Below are positions 34,283 to 43,117 of a stretch of DNA of 54,529 bases, piece by piece; position 1 is the stretch's first letter; each line of letters starts with the position of its first letter. A program made the translations under genes and the position numbers. The notes beneath the pieces were generated by a model. It was not told the origin of the DNA. It made no database searches and was given only the letters and a program-made list of their open reading frames with translations. The stretch is from Acidobacteriota bacterium. Its GTDB lineage: Bacteria > Acidobacteriota > Terriglobia > Bryobacterales > Bryobacteraceae. The stretch spans positions 1-54,529 of the forward strand of contig VFZU01000027.1 in assembly GCA_016870995.1 (NCBI GenBank), in the 5' to 3' direction.

Positions 34283-35016
34283 ATCTTGGTTCCGCCGCTC
34301 ACCGCAATGCTCTGTCCGGTGATCCAGCGACCGCCTTCCCCTGCCAGCGCCGCGATCGCATCGGCCACATCCTCCGGCTGGCCCAGCCGCGGAATCGCCT
34401 GAATCGCCTTCGACACGCTGTCCCCGTGATTGTCCACGATCGGAGCTGCCATGTCCGTCGCGATAATCCCGGGCGCCACGGCATTGACAGTGATGCCTCT
34501 CTTGCCAAACTCACCGGCAAGCTGAATCGTCAACGTCTCCACCGCACCCTTGGTGGCTGAATAAGAGGGGATCCCCTCGAACGACCGCGTTGCCACAACG
34601 CTCGACAAATTGATGATCCGCCCGTTATCGTTGATTTTCGGCGCCAGCTTCTGCGTCACGAAGAACAGCCCCTTTACGTTCACATTGAACTGCTTGTCAA
34701 ACTGCTCTTCCGTCGTCTCGGCCAGTCCGACGAACTCTGCCACTCCCGCGTTGTTCACGAGAATGTCGATGTTGCCAGGAATCTGTTCGGCCAGCTTCAC
34801 CGCTCCCGCTACTTTGCTCAAATCGGCATGTATTGCCTTGGCCTTATTGCCGGTCTTCGCGATCTCGGCAACTACCGCCTCGGCGGATTCTTTGCTCACG
34901 CTGTAGTGTACAAATACTTCGGCGCCTTCCTTGGCGAGCTTGAGGGCGGTGGCCCGTCCAATCCCGCGGCTGGCGCCCGTTACGACTGCAATCTTGTTGG
35001 TAAGTGAGTGTGTCAT
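34279..35016 (-). CDS. short-chain dehydrogenase/reductase, FabG-like
   Basis: SDR of 245 residues from ATG 35016. The NAD(P) motif is TGASRGIGRA near the N-terminus, the structural NNAG motif is present, and the catalytic Ser (LSSVVATR) and YSATKGAVE with Tyr and Lys are intact. It resembles 3-oxoacyl-[acyl carrier protein] reductase-like proteins, but the true substrate is unknown. It is 49 bases downstream of a TetR gene on the same strand, which may control it. It overlaps the convergent sulfatase gene by 4 bases. Confidence 0.92.
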   Translation of the reverse strand: MTHSLTNKIAVVTGASRGIGRATALKLAKEGAEVFVHYSVSKESAEAVVAEIAKTGNKAKAIHADLSKVAGAVKLAEQIPGNIDILVNNAGVAEFVGLAETTEEQFDKQFNVNVKGLFFVTQKLAPKINDNGRIINLSSVVATRSFEGIPSYSATKGAVETLTIQLAGEFGKRGITVNAVAPGIIATDMAAPIVDNHGDSVSKAIQAIPRLGQPEDVADAIAALAGEGGRWITGQSIAVSGGTKI

Positions 35017-35065
35017 GCTTTTTGGACTCAACATTCCAAAATCGGTCGCAACTTTTTTAGAACAG

Positions 35066-35620
35066 TTAGTCCAAAATCTTCAACCCGTGCTGGATCACCT
35101 GTTCGAGCAACGCCTCCTCCGGCTTCACCCTCACGAGCGACAGCACCGCTACCATCGTTCCCAACAGCGCTCCAGCCCCCACTTCCACCTGCTTCTCTGT
35201 CATTCCACCTTCCCGTCGCAAGATTCCGGCAAACATCTGTCGATGTTCTTCAAGCGCCCCTTCCACCCGCTGTTTCACCTCATCATCAGAAGCCGACAAC
35301 TCCGACCCCAGCGTCAACAGGTAACACCCCTGCCCCTGCATCGTCGCCAGCTTCGCAAAGAACTCCTTCAATATCTTTCGCGCCCCGCACTTCCGCGCCG
35401 CAGCCTGCTCCCGGATTTGCGTCCCCTCATCGCAAGCTGCATCCAAAGTCGCCAGCAACAACCCCCGTTTATCCCCAAACGAGTTGTACAAGCTCGCCCG
35501 CGACAATCCCGTCGCCTCCGTCAGGTCCTCGATGCTCGCCGCTTCGTAGCCCGCCCGGTGAAACACTTCCTTCGCCTTCGCGATCACCGCGCATCGGTCG
35601 AATTCCAGTGGTCTTCCCAT
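35066..35620 (-). CDS. TetR/AcrR family transcriptional regulator
   Basis: Regulator of 184 residues. The N-terminal helix-turn-helix is plain: VFHRAGYEAASIEDLTEATG and LSRASLYNSFGDKRGLLLAT. The C-terminal ligand domain is helical and variable; it fits TetR regulators with the C-terminal domain of the AcrR type. It lies upstream of an SDR on the same strand and divergently, with only 24 bases between, from the rhodanese gene; either could be its target. A ligand cannot be guessed. Confidence 0.93.
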   Translation of the reverse strand: MGRPLEFDRCAVIAKAKEVFHRAGYEAASIEDLTEATGLSRASLYNSFGDKRGLLLATLDAACDEGTQIREQAAARKCGARKILKEFFAKLATMQGQGCYLLTLGSELSASDDEVKQRVEGALEEHRQMFAGILRREGGMTEKQVEVGAGALLGTMVAVLSLVRVKPEEALLEQVIQHGLKILD

Positions 35621-35644
35621 AATTCCTTTAGATACACTTTATCC

Positions 35645-36016
35645 ATGAAAAGGCTCATCGTAGCGATGGCCTTCGCGTTGGCTGCCTTTGCCCAAACCCG
35701 GCAGATCACCGACGCTGAAGACCTCGCCAAACTCCTCAAAGATGAGAAGAACATGTTCTTCCTCGACGTCCGCGAACCCAAGGAGATCGAAGAACTCGGA
35801 TCCCTCAAGGGTTACGTAAATATTCCCATTGGCGAACTCGAAAAGCGTATGTCCGAGGTCCCCAAGAACAAGACCATCATCACCGCTTGAAACGGCGGAG
35901 GCCGAGCCGCGCGTGCCGCGGACATGCTCACCAAAGCCGGTTACAAAGTAGCCGCATCCTGTGGACTCAAAGATTGGCGCGAGAAGAAGAAACCTCTCGT
36001 CGGAGTCAAGCCTTAG
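35645..36016 (+). CDS. exported rhodanese with TGA (probable selenocysteine) at the catalytic position
   Basis: Starts at ATG 35645 with signal peptide MKRLIVAMAFALAAFAQ. A single rhodanese domain follows (FFLDVREPKEIEELGSLKG, VNIPIGELEKRM). After TIITA at residue 81 comes TGA at 35888-35890, then the frame continues with NGGGRAARAADMLTKAGYKV and SCGLKDW to TAG at 36014-36016. Read through, it is 123 residues, and TGA falls exactly at the catalytic Cys of the C-x-x-G-x-R loop, giving U-N-G-G-G-R. Cys106, placed where rhodaneses have the first Gly of a GG pair, could form a selenenylsulfide with Sec82. A nonsense mutation is the alternative, but the exact site makes Sec more likely. Convergent with the GT gene (11-base overlap). 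Confidence 0.75.
35891..35929 (+). promoter_or_regulatory. candidate bacterial SECIS element
   Basis: Directly after the TGA, the RNA can form a stem of CCGCG (35907-35911) with CGCGG (35917-35921) around the loop CGTGC (35912-35916), extended by GAG (35904-35906) with CTC (35927-35929) across a 5-base bulge. The loop begins about 22 bases after the UGA and contains G and U, in line with the position of SelB-binding loops. In GC-rich DNA such a stem can arise by chance. Confidence 0.45.
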
Positions 36017-37130
36017 GCACAAACGTGCCGTCGGCCTTGAGTACATAAGTTTTTCCGCGCCACTCGATCGTATTGCCAAAGAACCCTGCCAGCCAAAACC
36101 CGAAGCTCAGCAGATCCTGTATTGGCAATTGGTAGAAGTGGCGCGGATGAAAGCTATCGTTCAACACTCCATTCGAAGTCGCGAACGCAACCGTAAACCG
36201 CAACATCAACGCCGCCCCAAGAAACCCCACCTCAAATCCCGTCAACGGCCACACCATTAACAGAATCGGCAGAGGATTCGTAAAGAACTGCCCCACATAC
36301 CCCGCCGGCCGCGACCTCCGCGTCGATCTCGCCCATCGCAATCGATGCGCGAAGTTCTTCTCAAGACCCTCAGCCCCAATTCGATGCTCCACCACATAAC
36401 TCGAAAGCATTGAGTTCCATCCCTTCTCCACAACCTTCTGCCCCAACACAAAATCTTCCGCCAGATAATCCTTCAAACTCGCCCACCCGCCAATCGCCTC
36501 AATCGCCGTCCGTCGCGCCACAACCGTCGGCCCCACCGTAAACTTCATCCCATCCAGCATCCGCGCCACCAGCACGCCCGCGACGAACTCGGTGTTCATC
36601 CCCAACGCTTCGGTCTGGCTCCACAAGCTGTCCCCCGCCACCGCCCGGTAAGGACAAGTTGCTACGCCCAACTTCGCATCTGCCTCAAACTCTCCAGCCA
36701 CCACGCTCAACAACTCGGGCGTCACGCGAATGTCTGAATCTGCCATCACCACCACTTCACGCGAAGCCGCCTCGCACAGCTTCTCCAGGCTCCAAACCTT
36801 CGCATTCGCGTAACCTGGTTCCCCCACAATCAACAATCGCGAAACCACATTCGGATACGCGATCTGCAATCGTTCCACCACACCCCGCGCCGGATCCTTT
36901 GCGGAAGCGAGCGCAAACACGATCTCCCAAGCCCCCGCATACTGCTGCTCAAAAAACGAACGCAGGTTCTCTTCAAGCCCAAGGTCCACGCCTTTCAAAG
37001 GCTTCAATATGGAGATCCCCAACGTCCCGCGCCGCGCCGGCACGACGCTCAGATACCGATACACTGCCCCCAAAACAAGGAAACAATAAATCAGCGTTCC
37101 GAGCGCCAACAGCCAAAGCAGCGAAGTCAT
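36006..37130 (-). CDS. GT21/HpnI-like ceramide or hopanoid glycosyltransferase
   Basis: Membrane glycosyltransferase of 374 residues. It begins with one N-terminal helix (LLALGTLIYCFLVLGAVYRY), then a GT2/GT21 catalytic domain: ISILKPLKGVDLGLEENLRS, ADSDIRVTPELL (metal-binding D-x-D), AEDFVLG, and the HRLRWARSTRRSRP motif of (Q/R)xxRW type. C-terminal helices follow. Its nearest known relatives are ceramide glucosyltransferase and HpnI, which adds N-acetylglucosamine to bacteriohopanetetrol; which of these it is cannot be decided here. No hopanoid genes lie nearby. Confidence 0.8.
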   Translation of the reverse strand: MTSLLWLLALGTLIYCFLVLGAVYRYLSVVPARRGTLGISILKPLKGVDLGLEENLRSFFEQQYAGAWEIVFALASAKDPARGVVERLQIAYPNVVSRLLIVGEPGYANAKVWSLEKLCEAASREVVVMADSDIRVTPELLSVVAGEFEADAKLGVATCPYRAVAGDSLWSQTEALGMNTEFVAGVLVARMLDGMKFTVGPTVVARRTAIEAIGGWASLKDYLAEDFVLGQKVVEKGWNSMLSSYVVEHRIGAEGLEKNFAHRLRWARSTRRSRPAGYVGQFFTNPLPILLMVWPLTGFEVGFLGAALMLRFTVAFATSNGVLNDSFHPRHFYQLPIQDLLSFGFWLAGFFGNTIEWRGKTYVLKADGTFVPKA

Positions 37131-39071
37131 TTACTCGACAGGCGTCTTACTGCGATCCGCTTCGGCAAGCAAAGCGACAAAGTCGTCGAACTTCTTCGCG
37201 CCCAGATCCCCATGCCGCCGGTTGCGAACCGACACAGTACCCGCGTCCACTTCGCGATCTCCGATCACCAGCATGTAAGGAATCTTCTGCAGTTGCGCTT
37301 CGCGGATCTTGAAGTTCACCTTCTCGTTCCGCTTATCGATTTCGACGCGATAACCCTGCTCCTTCAGCTTCGCCGCCAACTCATCGGCGTACACATTCGC
37401 CCGGTCCGTTACCGGCAACAGTGCCACCTGCACAGGCGCCAGCCACACCGGGAACGCACCCGCGTAATGCTCAACCAGAATGCCGAAGAACCGCTCCACG
37501 CTGCCAAACAGCGCACGGTGCACCATCATCGGCGTGTGCTTCGTTCCGTCCTCGCCGATGTAGTTCAACTTGAATCGCCGCGGCAGGTTGAAGTCAAACT
37601 GCACTGTCGAAAGCTGCCACTTTCGTCCGATCGCATCCACCAGCTTCACGTCGATCTTCGGCCCATAAAACGCGGCCTCATCCGGCATTACCTTCACTGC
37701 CAGCCCTAGCTTGTCCACTGCATTTCGCAGCGCATTTTCAGCCAGTTGCCACTCCTCAGGCGTTCCTACATACTTGTCCGAAATGCCGCCATCCCACGTC
37801 GAAAGCTCAGCTTCGTACTTCTCAAATCCAAACGTCTTCAAAGTATCGAACGCAAACTCGAGACACCCCATCACTTCGCTCTCTACCTGTTCCGGCGTGC
37901 AGAAGATATGCGCATCGTCCTGGCAGAATCCACGCACGCGCAACAGCCCGTGCAGTGTCCCGGACCGTTCATACCGGTACACCGTTCCCAACTCGCCCAG
38001 CCTCACAGGAAGATCCCGGTAGCTGTACTGCTTGTTGTCGTAGATCAGGATGTGGCACGGACAGTTCATCGGCTTCAGCTGATACGTCGCATCGTCGAGC
38101 TCCATCGGGACAAACATGTTCTCCCCATAGAAATTCGCATGCCCCGACACTTCCCACAATTGCCGCCGCGCCACGTGCGGCGTTACCACCAGGTCATACC
38201 CACGCGACAGATACGCATCGCGCATCCAGTCTTCCATGATCTTGCGCACCAGCGCGCCCTTCGGATGGAAGAAGATCAGCCCAGGCCCGGCCAATTCCTG
38301 AATCGAGATCAGATCCAGTTCCTTACCCAATTTGCGGTGATCCCGCTTTTTGGCCTCTTCAAGCTGCTTCAAAAACTCGTCGAGGTCCTTTTGCGAAAAC
38401 CACGCCGTCCCATAGATCCGCTGCAGTTGCTGCCGCTTCTCGTCGCCCTTCCAATACGCTCCCGCCACGCTCAACAATTTGAACGCCTTCAGCTTCTTCG
38501 TCGACGGCACATGCGGTCCCCGGCAGAAATCGATGAAATGCGGCCCCAGCGTGTACTCGCTAAAGATGTCATCGGCCCGCTCGGTGATCAACTCCACCTT
38601 CATCGGCTCGTTCATCTCCGTATACTTCGCGATCCCTTCGGGCTTCGGCATCAGCTTCCGATCAAACGTCAGATCCCGGTCGCGGATCTCAGCCATCTTC
38701 TTCTCGAGTTTTTCGAGATCCTCAGGCGTAAACGGCTCCTTGCGATCAAAATCGTAGTAAAAACCGTTCTCGATCGGCGGGCCGATTCCCAGTTTCGTCT
38801 CCGGATACAACTCCAGCACCGCCGCAGCCAACAAGTGCGCCGTCGAGTGACGATACACTTCCAGCGCAGCCTCGTCCTTCGTCGTCAAGATGCTCAGCGA
38901 CGCATCTCCTTCGAGCGGCCGCGTCAGATCCCACAGCCCTCCGTTCACTTTCGCGACAATTGCATCTTCCGCCAACCGCTTCGAAATCAAAGCAGCGACA
39001 TCAAGCGGACGGGTCCCGGCGGGGAATGCCTTCTGGCTCCCGTCAGGCAGGGTTACAAGGACTTCACTCAT
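37131..39071 (-). CDS. thrS: threonyl-tRNA synthetase
   Basis: Complete ThrRS of 646 residues. The N-terminal TGS domain is followed by the editing domain with the HSTAHLLAAAVLELYP motif (H-x3-H type) and PIENGFYYDFDRKE. The class II catalytic core has MNCPCHILIYDNKQYSYRDL with zinc-binding Cys, the RYERSGTLHGLLRVRGFCQD motif 2, and LFGSVERFFGILVEHY motif 3. The anticodon-binding domain follows at the C-terminus (APVQVALLPVTDRANVYADE). It charges tRNA-Thr. It stands 1 base from the downstream GT gene and is divergent from an ECF sigma gene. Confidence 0.97.
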   Translation of the reverse strand: MSEVLVTLPDGSQKAFPAGTRPLDVAALISKRLAEDAIVAKVNGGLWDLTRPLEGDASLSILTTKDEAALEVYRHSTAHLLAAAVLELYPETKLGIGPPIENGFYYDFDRKEPFTPEDLEKLEKKMAEIRDRDLTFDRKLMPKPEGIAKYTEMNEPMKVELITERADDIFSEYTLGPHFIDFCRGPHVPSTKKLKAFKLLSVAGAYWKGDEKRQQLQRIYGTAWFSQKDLDEFLKQLEEAKKRDHRKLGKELDLISIQELAGPGLIFFHPKGALVRKIMEDWMRDAYLSRGYDLVVTPHVARRQLWEVSGHANFYGENMFVPMELDDATYQLKPMNCPCHILIYDNKQYSYRDLPVRLGELGTVYRYERSGTLHGLLRVRGFCQDDAHIFCTPEQVESEVMGCLEFAFDTLKTFGFEKYEAELSTWDGGISDKYVGTPEEWQLAENALRNAVDKLGLAVKVMPDEAAFYGPKIDVKLVDAIGRKWQLSTVQFDFNLPRRFKLNYIGEDGTKHTPMMVHRALFGSVERFFGILVEHYAGAFPVWLAPVQVALLPVTDRANVYADELAAKLKEQGYRVEIDKRNEKVNFKIREAQLQKIPYMLVIGDREVDAGTVSVRNRRHGDLGAKKFDDFVALLAEADRSKTPVE

Positions 39072-39148
39072 GGATTTTGGGGATTCAATTTCAGCGTAGC
39101 ATGGGCTTCTCGCGTAACTTTTCAGTCCCTCGAAACGAAAAGGCTAGA
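39072..39148. promoter_or_regulatory. divergent promoter region thrS / ECF sigma
   Basis: These 77 bases separate thrS (minus) from the ECF sigma gene (plus). GTAACTTTT at about 39112-39120, followed after about 16 bases by a CGAAAA-like block, has the AAC and CG core of many ECF promoters, so the sigma factor may autoregulate. This is a weak match. Confidence 0.3.
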
Positions 39149-39775
39149 ATGAGCGCAGTAATGACTTCCACGGAGCCGCCAACAGACGAGCATCTCGTCG
39201 AACTGGCAAAAACAGGTGACAACGGAGCGTTTCCCGAACTGGTAAAACGCTATAGTCGCCGCATCCTTCGCGTCGCTCGCAACATCACTAACAATGACGA
39301 GGACTCAGAAGACGTGCTGCAAGAAACGTTCATGAAAGCGTACACTCACCTGGATGGCTTCCAGGGCAACAGCAGGTTTTACACTTGGCTGGTCCGCATT
39401 GCCATGAACGAATCCCTCATGAAACTGCGCAAGCGCAAGACTGGCCGCGTGGTTTCCCTCGACGAAGAGCTATCCACCGGTGAGGACACCATCACGCGCG
39501 AAATTGCTGTCTGGGAGGGCAACCCCGAAGACAGGTACTCCCAGGAAGAGCTCCGCGAACTCCTCGACACAACCATCGCCAGCCTCCCCGAAGGCTTCCG
39601 CACCGTATTCGTTCTGCGCGATGTCGAAGAATTGTCTACCGAAGAAACTGCTGATATGCTCGGGCTGAGCATTCCCGCCGTGAAGAGCCGCCTGCTTCGT
39701 GCCCGCCTCCAACTTCGCGAAAAGCTCACCCGCGTGTTCAAACAGAAGGGGGACGACGCGTTTGCCTTCCTGTAA
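39149..39775 (+). CDS. RNA polymerase sigma factor, ECF (RpoE-like)
   Basis: ECF sigma factor of 208 residues from ATG 39149 (ATG 39161 is an alternative). Region 2 has FPELVKRYSRRILRVARNIT, DSEDVLQETFMKAYTHLDGF and FYTWLVRIAMNESLMKLRKR; region 4 has LPEGFRTVFVLRDVEELSTE and ETADMLGLSIPAVKSRLLRA. Its gene overlaps a zinc-finger anti-sigma gene by 14 bases, so it is a classical sigma/anti-sigma pair controlled at the membrane or by redox. A sulfatase gene is the third member of the transcript. Confidence 0.95.
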   Translation: MSAVMTSTEPPTDEHLVELAKTGDNGAFPELVKRYSRRILRVARNITNNDEDSEDVLQETFMKAYTHLDGFQGNSRFYTWLVRIAMNESLMKLRKRKTGRVVSLDEELSTGEDTITREIAVWEGNPEDRYSQEELRELLDTTIASLPEGFRTVFVLRDVEELSTEETADMLGLSIPAVKSRLLRARLQLREKLTRVFKQKGDDAFAFL

Positions 39776-40010
39776 AGACTTCCTCCGCGAGCTCACCGAC
39801 TATCTCGATTCCTGTCTCGATCCAGAGACCAAAAAAGAACTCGATAAGCACGTCGAAGAGTGCCCAACTTGCTGGGTGATCCTCGACACCACCAAGAAGA
39901 CTCTCAAGATCTACAAGGGCTGCGCGCCCAAAGCCGTTCCCGCCGCACTTGAGGACAAGCTCATGGCTGCAGTTCAAGCGAAGATGGCCGAACGGAAATG
40001 CGGCCAGTAG
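39762..40010 (+). CDS. zinc-binding anti-sigma factor (ZAS-type)
   Basis: Small protein of 82 residues from TTG 39762, overlapping the sigma gene. It carries the anti-sigma zinc motif H-x3-C-x2-C in DKHVEECPTCW with an upstream Cys in SCKDFLRELTDYLDSCLDPE. There is no transmembrane helix, so unlike many anti-sigmas it is cytosolic and may respond to redox state, like RsrA. It overlaps the sulfatase gene by 13 bases. The start choice depends on the family N-terminus and the overlap, not on a strong ribosome site. Confidence 0.85.
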   Translation: MPSCKDFLRELTDYLDSCLDPETKKELDKHVEECPTCWVILDTTKKTLKIYKGCAPKAVPAALEDKLMAAVQAKMAERKCGQ

Positions 40011-41386
40011 CGCCCCTGACTCGTCGCGGCTTTCTTGCCGCCTTCCAGCCCAAGCCTCGCCCTAACTTTGTCTTCGTCCTCGTCGACGATCTCCGTTGGG
40101 ACGAACTCGCTTGTTCCGGCCATCCGTTCGCGCAGACTCCCAACATCAACCGTCTGGCCCGCGAAGGTGCAATGTTTCGCAACGCCTTCGCCACCACGCC
40201 GCTTTGCTCTCCCAGTCGCGCCACTTTTCTCACCGGTCTCCAAACTCACTCTCACGGAATCCTCGACAACGTCGACCGCAGTCCCCAGAGCCACCGCCTC
40301 ATTACCTGGCCCCGGTTGCTTCACAACAACGGCTATGACACCGCCTTCATCGGCAAGTGGCACATGGGCGTCGACGATTCCCCTCGGCCCGGCTTCAATC
40401 GTTGGGTCAGCTTCCCCGGTCAGGGCGAATCGATCGATCCTCTCCTCAACGAAAACGGCAAAACCGCCCGCGTCAAAGGCTATATCACTGACATCCTCAC
40501 CTCTCGCTCCATCGAAGTCATTAACGCGAAACGAACCCAACCCTTCTGTCTCTACCTCGCCCACAAGGCCATCCACCCTTCCATCACTCAAAACGCCGAC
40601 GGAACCGTCACCGGCTTCGGCACCGCCGATGAATTCATCGTTGCTCCTCGCCATAAGAACCTCTACGCCGCAGCCCAAATCCCCCGCCGCAGCAATTATC
40701 AAGTCCCGCCCCGCAACAAACCAGCCCTCCAGCAGGTCATTGCCGGCGTCGAGCCTCTTAGCCCGAAAACAGCCACCGACGACGCTACCATCCTCAACCG
40801 CATGCGCATGACCAAGGCCATCGACGAGGGCATTGGCGAAATGCGATCCGCTCTTGAGCGCTCGGGCCAACTCGACAACACCGTTTTCATCCTCACCTCC
40901 GACCATGGCTATTTCTATGGCGAGCACTGCCTCAACCCCGAACGCCGCCTCGCCTACGAAGAAACCATCCGCATCCCGCTCATCATGCGCGCCCCGGGGC
41001 GCATCAAGCCCGGCATCAAGCCCGAACAGATGGTCGCCTCGGTCGACATCGCCCCTACGATGCTCGACCTCGCTGGCATCTCTACGACCCAACCGTTCCA
41101 CGGCCAATCCCTGGCTCCACTCCTTCAAAACAAGCGAATCCCATGGCGCAATGAACTCTTGTTTGAGTACGTTACCGACAAAGTCTTCCCGCGCATTCGC
41201 AACATGGGCTACCGCGCCATCCGCACCGATCGTCACAAGTACATCGAGTATCGCAACCTCAAAGAATCGAACGAGCTCTACGACCTGAAGTCCGACCCCT
41301 TCGAGCTCAACAACCTGATCGCCTCCAGCCCCGAACTACCTCGCCTGAAGCAAAGGCTCCAATCTCTTGAGCAACGCTTCGCCTGA
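39998..41386 (+). CDS. exported sulfatase (Cys type), second copy
   Basis: Sulfatase of 462 residues. The N-terminus PLTRRGFLAAF resembles a short Tat signal. The core starts NFVFVLVDDLRWDELACSG; the formylglycine motif is CSPSRATFLTG. Further conserved parts are GKWHMGVDDSPRPGFNRW, LTSDHGYFYGEH and NMGYRAIRTDRHKYIEYR. It belongs to the group of iduronate- or heparan-type sulfatases common in glycan-degrading soil bacteria, but the exact substrate is not known. It overlaps the anti-sigma gene by 13 bases, so ECF control is likely. Confidence 0.9.
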   Translation: MRPVAPLTRRGFLAAFQPKPRPNFVFVLVDDLRWDELACSGHPFAQTPNINRLAREGAMFRNAFATTPLCSPSRATFLTGLQTHSHGILDNVDRSPQSHRLITWPRLLHNNGYDTAFIGKWHMGVDDSPRPGFNRWVSFPGQGESIDPLLNENGKTARVKGYITDILTSRSIEVINAKRTQPFCLYLAHKAIHPSITQNADGTVTGFGTADEFIVAPRHKNLYAAAQIPRRSNYQVPPRNKPALQQVIAGVEPLSPKTATDDATILNRMRMTKAIDEGIGEMRSALERSGQLDNTVFILTSDHGYFYGEHCLNPERRLAYEETIRIPLIMRAPGRIKPGIKPEQMVASVDIAPTMLDLAGISTTQPFHGQSLAPLLQNKRIPWRNELLFEYVTDKVFPRIRNMGYRAIRTDRHKYIEYRNLKESNELYDLKSDPFELNNLIASSPELPRLKQRLQSLEQRFA

Positions 41387-41446
41387 AGCAAACGCCCTGG
41401 GACCCGTATCAATCAGTTCAGGCATGGGATCACTCGTAGCCGATTC

Positions 41447-42046
41447 TCACAGCTTTGCTGGAATCTCGTGGCTCTCGAGCACCCGCAAAAACTCCCGCAC
41501 CCCAGGTCGGCATTGCCACTGCACCCGCAACACATTTCCTGAATGCAGAATCATCGGAAACTGTCCACGCGTCGAACCCTTGTTCTGTTCATCGAGTAAG
41601 TGATCTCCCAGCGGTCTTGGGTTCAGGCTCGACGAAAACGTCAACTCCACGCAGTCATCAAAGTGCGCGCTATGCTCGCTCAGAGTCCAGCGTGAAATCC
41701 GCTGCGCCCCAGCAAACCGGCTTAATTCCACCTTAGCCACCTGCAAATCGTCTGGTGGCAGATGCGTATTCTGATAAGGCCGCCATTTGAGGGACATCGA
41801 TCCATTGCCAATCGCCACAAGCCAGGCCTGCGGTCCAAAGCAATCCCGAACCTGCCGAATCGTGTAGATCTCAATCAGCAGCAGAAATCCCACGACAATC
41901 CATACCCATGGAAGCCGCAACGCCTGCCAGCTCAGCATCCCCATCATCGGGAGATACAGCAAACAGTTCACGATGGGGCCGGTCGGTGAAATCCGATAAA
42001 CCATCAGCGATCCAAGCGGCACCTCGTCGGCCCGCAGAAAGCGCAT
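41447..42046 (-). CDS. hypothetical membrane protein at end of the ABC operon
   Basis: Protein of 199 residues with two close N-terminal membrane helices (IVNCLLYLPMMGMLSWQALR and WVWIVVGFLLLIEIYTI) and a soluble C-terminal beta-rich domain (SMSLKWRPYQNTHLPPDDLQ, HFDDCVELTFSS), a layout reminiscent of bacterial PH-like membrane proteins. I do not recognise a family. It begins immediately after the permease stop (TAA followed by ATG), so it is the last gene of a seven-gene operon and may help the exporter. Confidence 0.7.
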   Translation of the reverse strand: MRFLRADEVPLGSLMVYRISPTGPIVNCLLYLPMMGMLSWQALRLPWVWIVVGFLLLIEIYTIRQVRDCFGPQAWLVAIGNGSMSLKWRPYQNTHLPPDDLQVAKVELSRFAGAQRISRWTLSEHSAHFDDCVELTFSSSLNPRPLGDHLLDEQNKGSTRGQFPMILHSGNVLRVQWQCRPGVREFLRVLESHEIPAKL

Positions 42047-43117
42047 TTAGTCCGCTCCGTAATTGATCTCGAGCTTCCTCACGTAGATGGACGCAAATGT
42101 CAATACCATCCCCGCCGCCGCAAACACTCCCATCACTGCGATGGGCGCTGCAATTGGTGCCGCCGTTGTCGCCAGCAACTTCAACGGCTCCGGGATATCT
42201 CCGCTCAACGGAGCCACCACCGGGCATAGCGCTTGCAGGTAGTAAATGATGCTCAACTGCTTCAGCATTGTTGGCAGAAACCAGTTCATGCCCTCCCAGA
42301 ACAAGATCCCTGTCGCCGGAATCAGCGGGTTTTTCATGATGATTCCAGCCGCCAGGAAGATGCTTCCGTATCCGACGCATCCCAGCGCCGTCACGCCGAG
42401 GTAGCTCACCAGATGTGCCCATCCCTCTCCAGCCAGATATTCATTCACTTCACGGCTTGAATGGGCTCCCAGCATCAGTGCAAACTGCAGTGCCGCGCTG
42501 GTACAAAAAATAGCAATCGTCGCTACCAATCCAGCCAGATACTTGCCCACCATCAAAACTTCCCGTTTTACGGGCGCTAGCAGATAGTGGTGCAGGCTCT
42601 GATCCAGCATCTCTCCCCGAAACAGGTTCATAAAGATCCCGACGCAACCGAAGAACACTGCGAGCCGCAGAAAGAAGTATTGAAACGCTCCGGCAAATGC
42701 CCGGATGCTGTCGCTCAGTCGCGCCTCGTCCCGATTCCGCTTCTCGGTCAGCTTGCCCTCAACAAACATCAGTTCCCAGGTGTTCGTTCCGTCGCTGTAC
42801 CGAACAAACTCAAACTTCTTCCTCCGCTTGAACTTCGTGAACGGTACCTTGTCGTCCACCAGCTTCCTCGTAACATCATCCACGCTCATGCCCGTCTGGA
42901 TTGCTGCTGTAACTGCTGCCGCATTCGGAGCCGCTCTTTGGATTTCCATTTGCGCATCCCTCTGGTTCTGCACGCGGATCGCATTGATTCCGAATAACAG
43001 TGCTGGCAAGAATGCGAGCGCGTACACCCACAGCCCTCGCTTTGCGAAGAGCGTCTTCTTCCATTCCAGACTCACGATCGTCAAAATTTGCCGCTGCCAC
43101 AGTGCGAAGCCCGTCAT
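42047..43117 (-). CDS. ABC-2 type transporter permease
   Basis: Permease of 356 residues of the ABC-2/NatB type: an N-terminal helix ([20 protein letters not shown]), a large extracytoplasmic domain (residues about 45-150) and five C-terminal helices ([56 protein letters not shown], and others). The start overlaps the ATPase stop by 4 bases (ATGA). With its ATPase it forms a complete exporter; substrate unknown. The central domain contains a run of charged residues typical for periplasmic contacts. Confidence 0.85.
   Translation of the reverse strand: MTGFALWQRQILTIVSLEWKKTLFAKRGLWVYALAFLPALLFGINAIRVQNQRDAQMEIQRAAPNAAAVTAAIQTGMSVDDVTRKLVDDKVPFTKFKRRKKFEFVRYSDGTNTWELMFVEGKLTEKRNRDEARLSDSIRAFAGAFQYFFLRLAVFFGCVGIFMNLFRGEMLDQSLHHYLLAPVKREVLMVGKYLAGLVATIAIFCTSAALQFALMLGAHSSREVNEYLAGEGWAHLVSYLGVTALGCVGYGSIFLAAGIIMKNPLIPATGILFWEGMNWFLPTMLKQLSIIYYLQALCPVVAPLSGDIPEPLKLLATTAAPIAAPIAVMGVFAAAGMVLTFASIYVRKLEINYGAD

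Noticed and set aside
34931-35644. Long plus-strand frame leading into the rhodanese
   Set aside because: It is antisense to the TetR gene and the SDR start; the signal peptide at ATG 35645 marks the real start.
37746-39152. 468-residue plus-strand open frame
   Set aside because: Lies antisense to thrS with Arg/His/Gln-rich composition typical of a shadow frame.
39974-41236. 420-residue minus-strand open frame
   Set aside because: Antisense to the second sulfatase, no recognisable motif, composition of a shadow frame.
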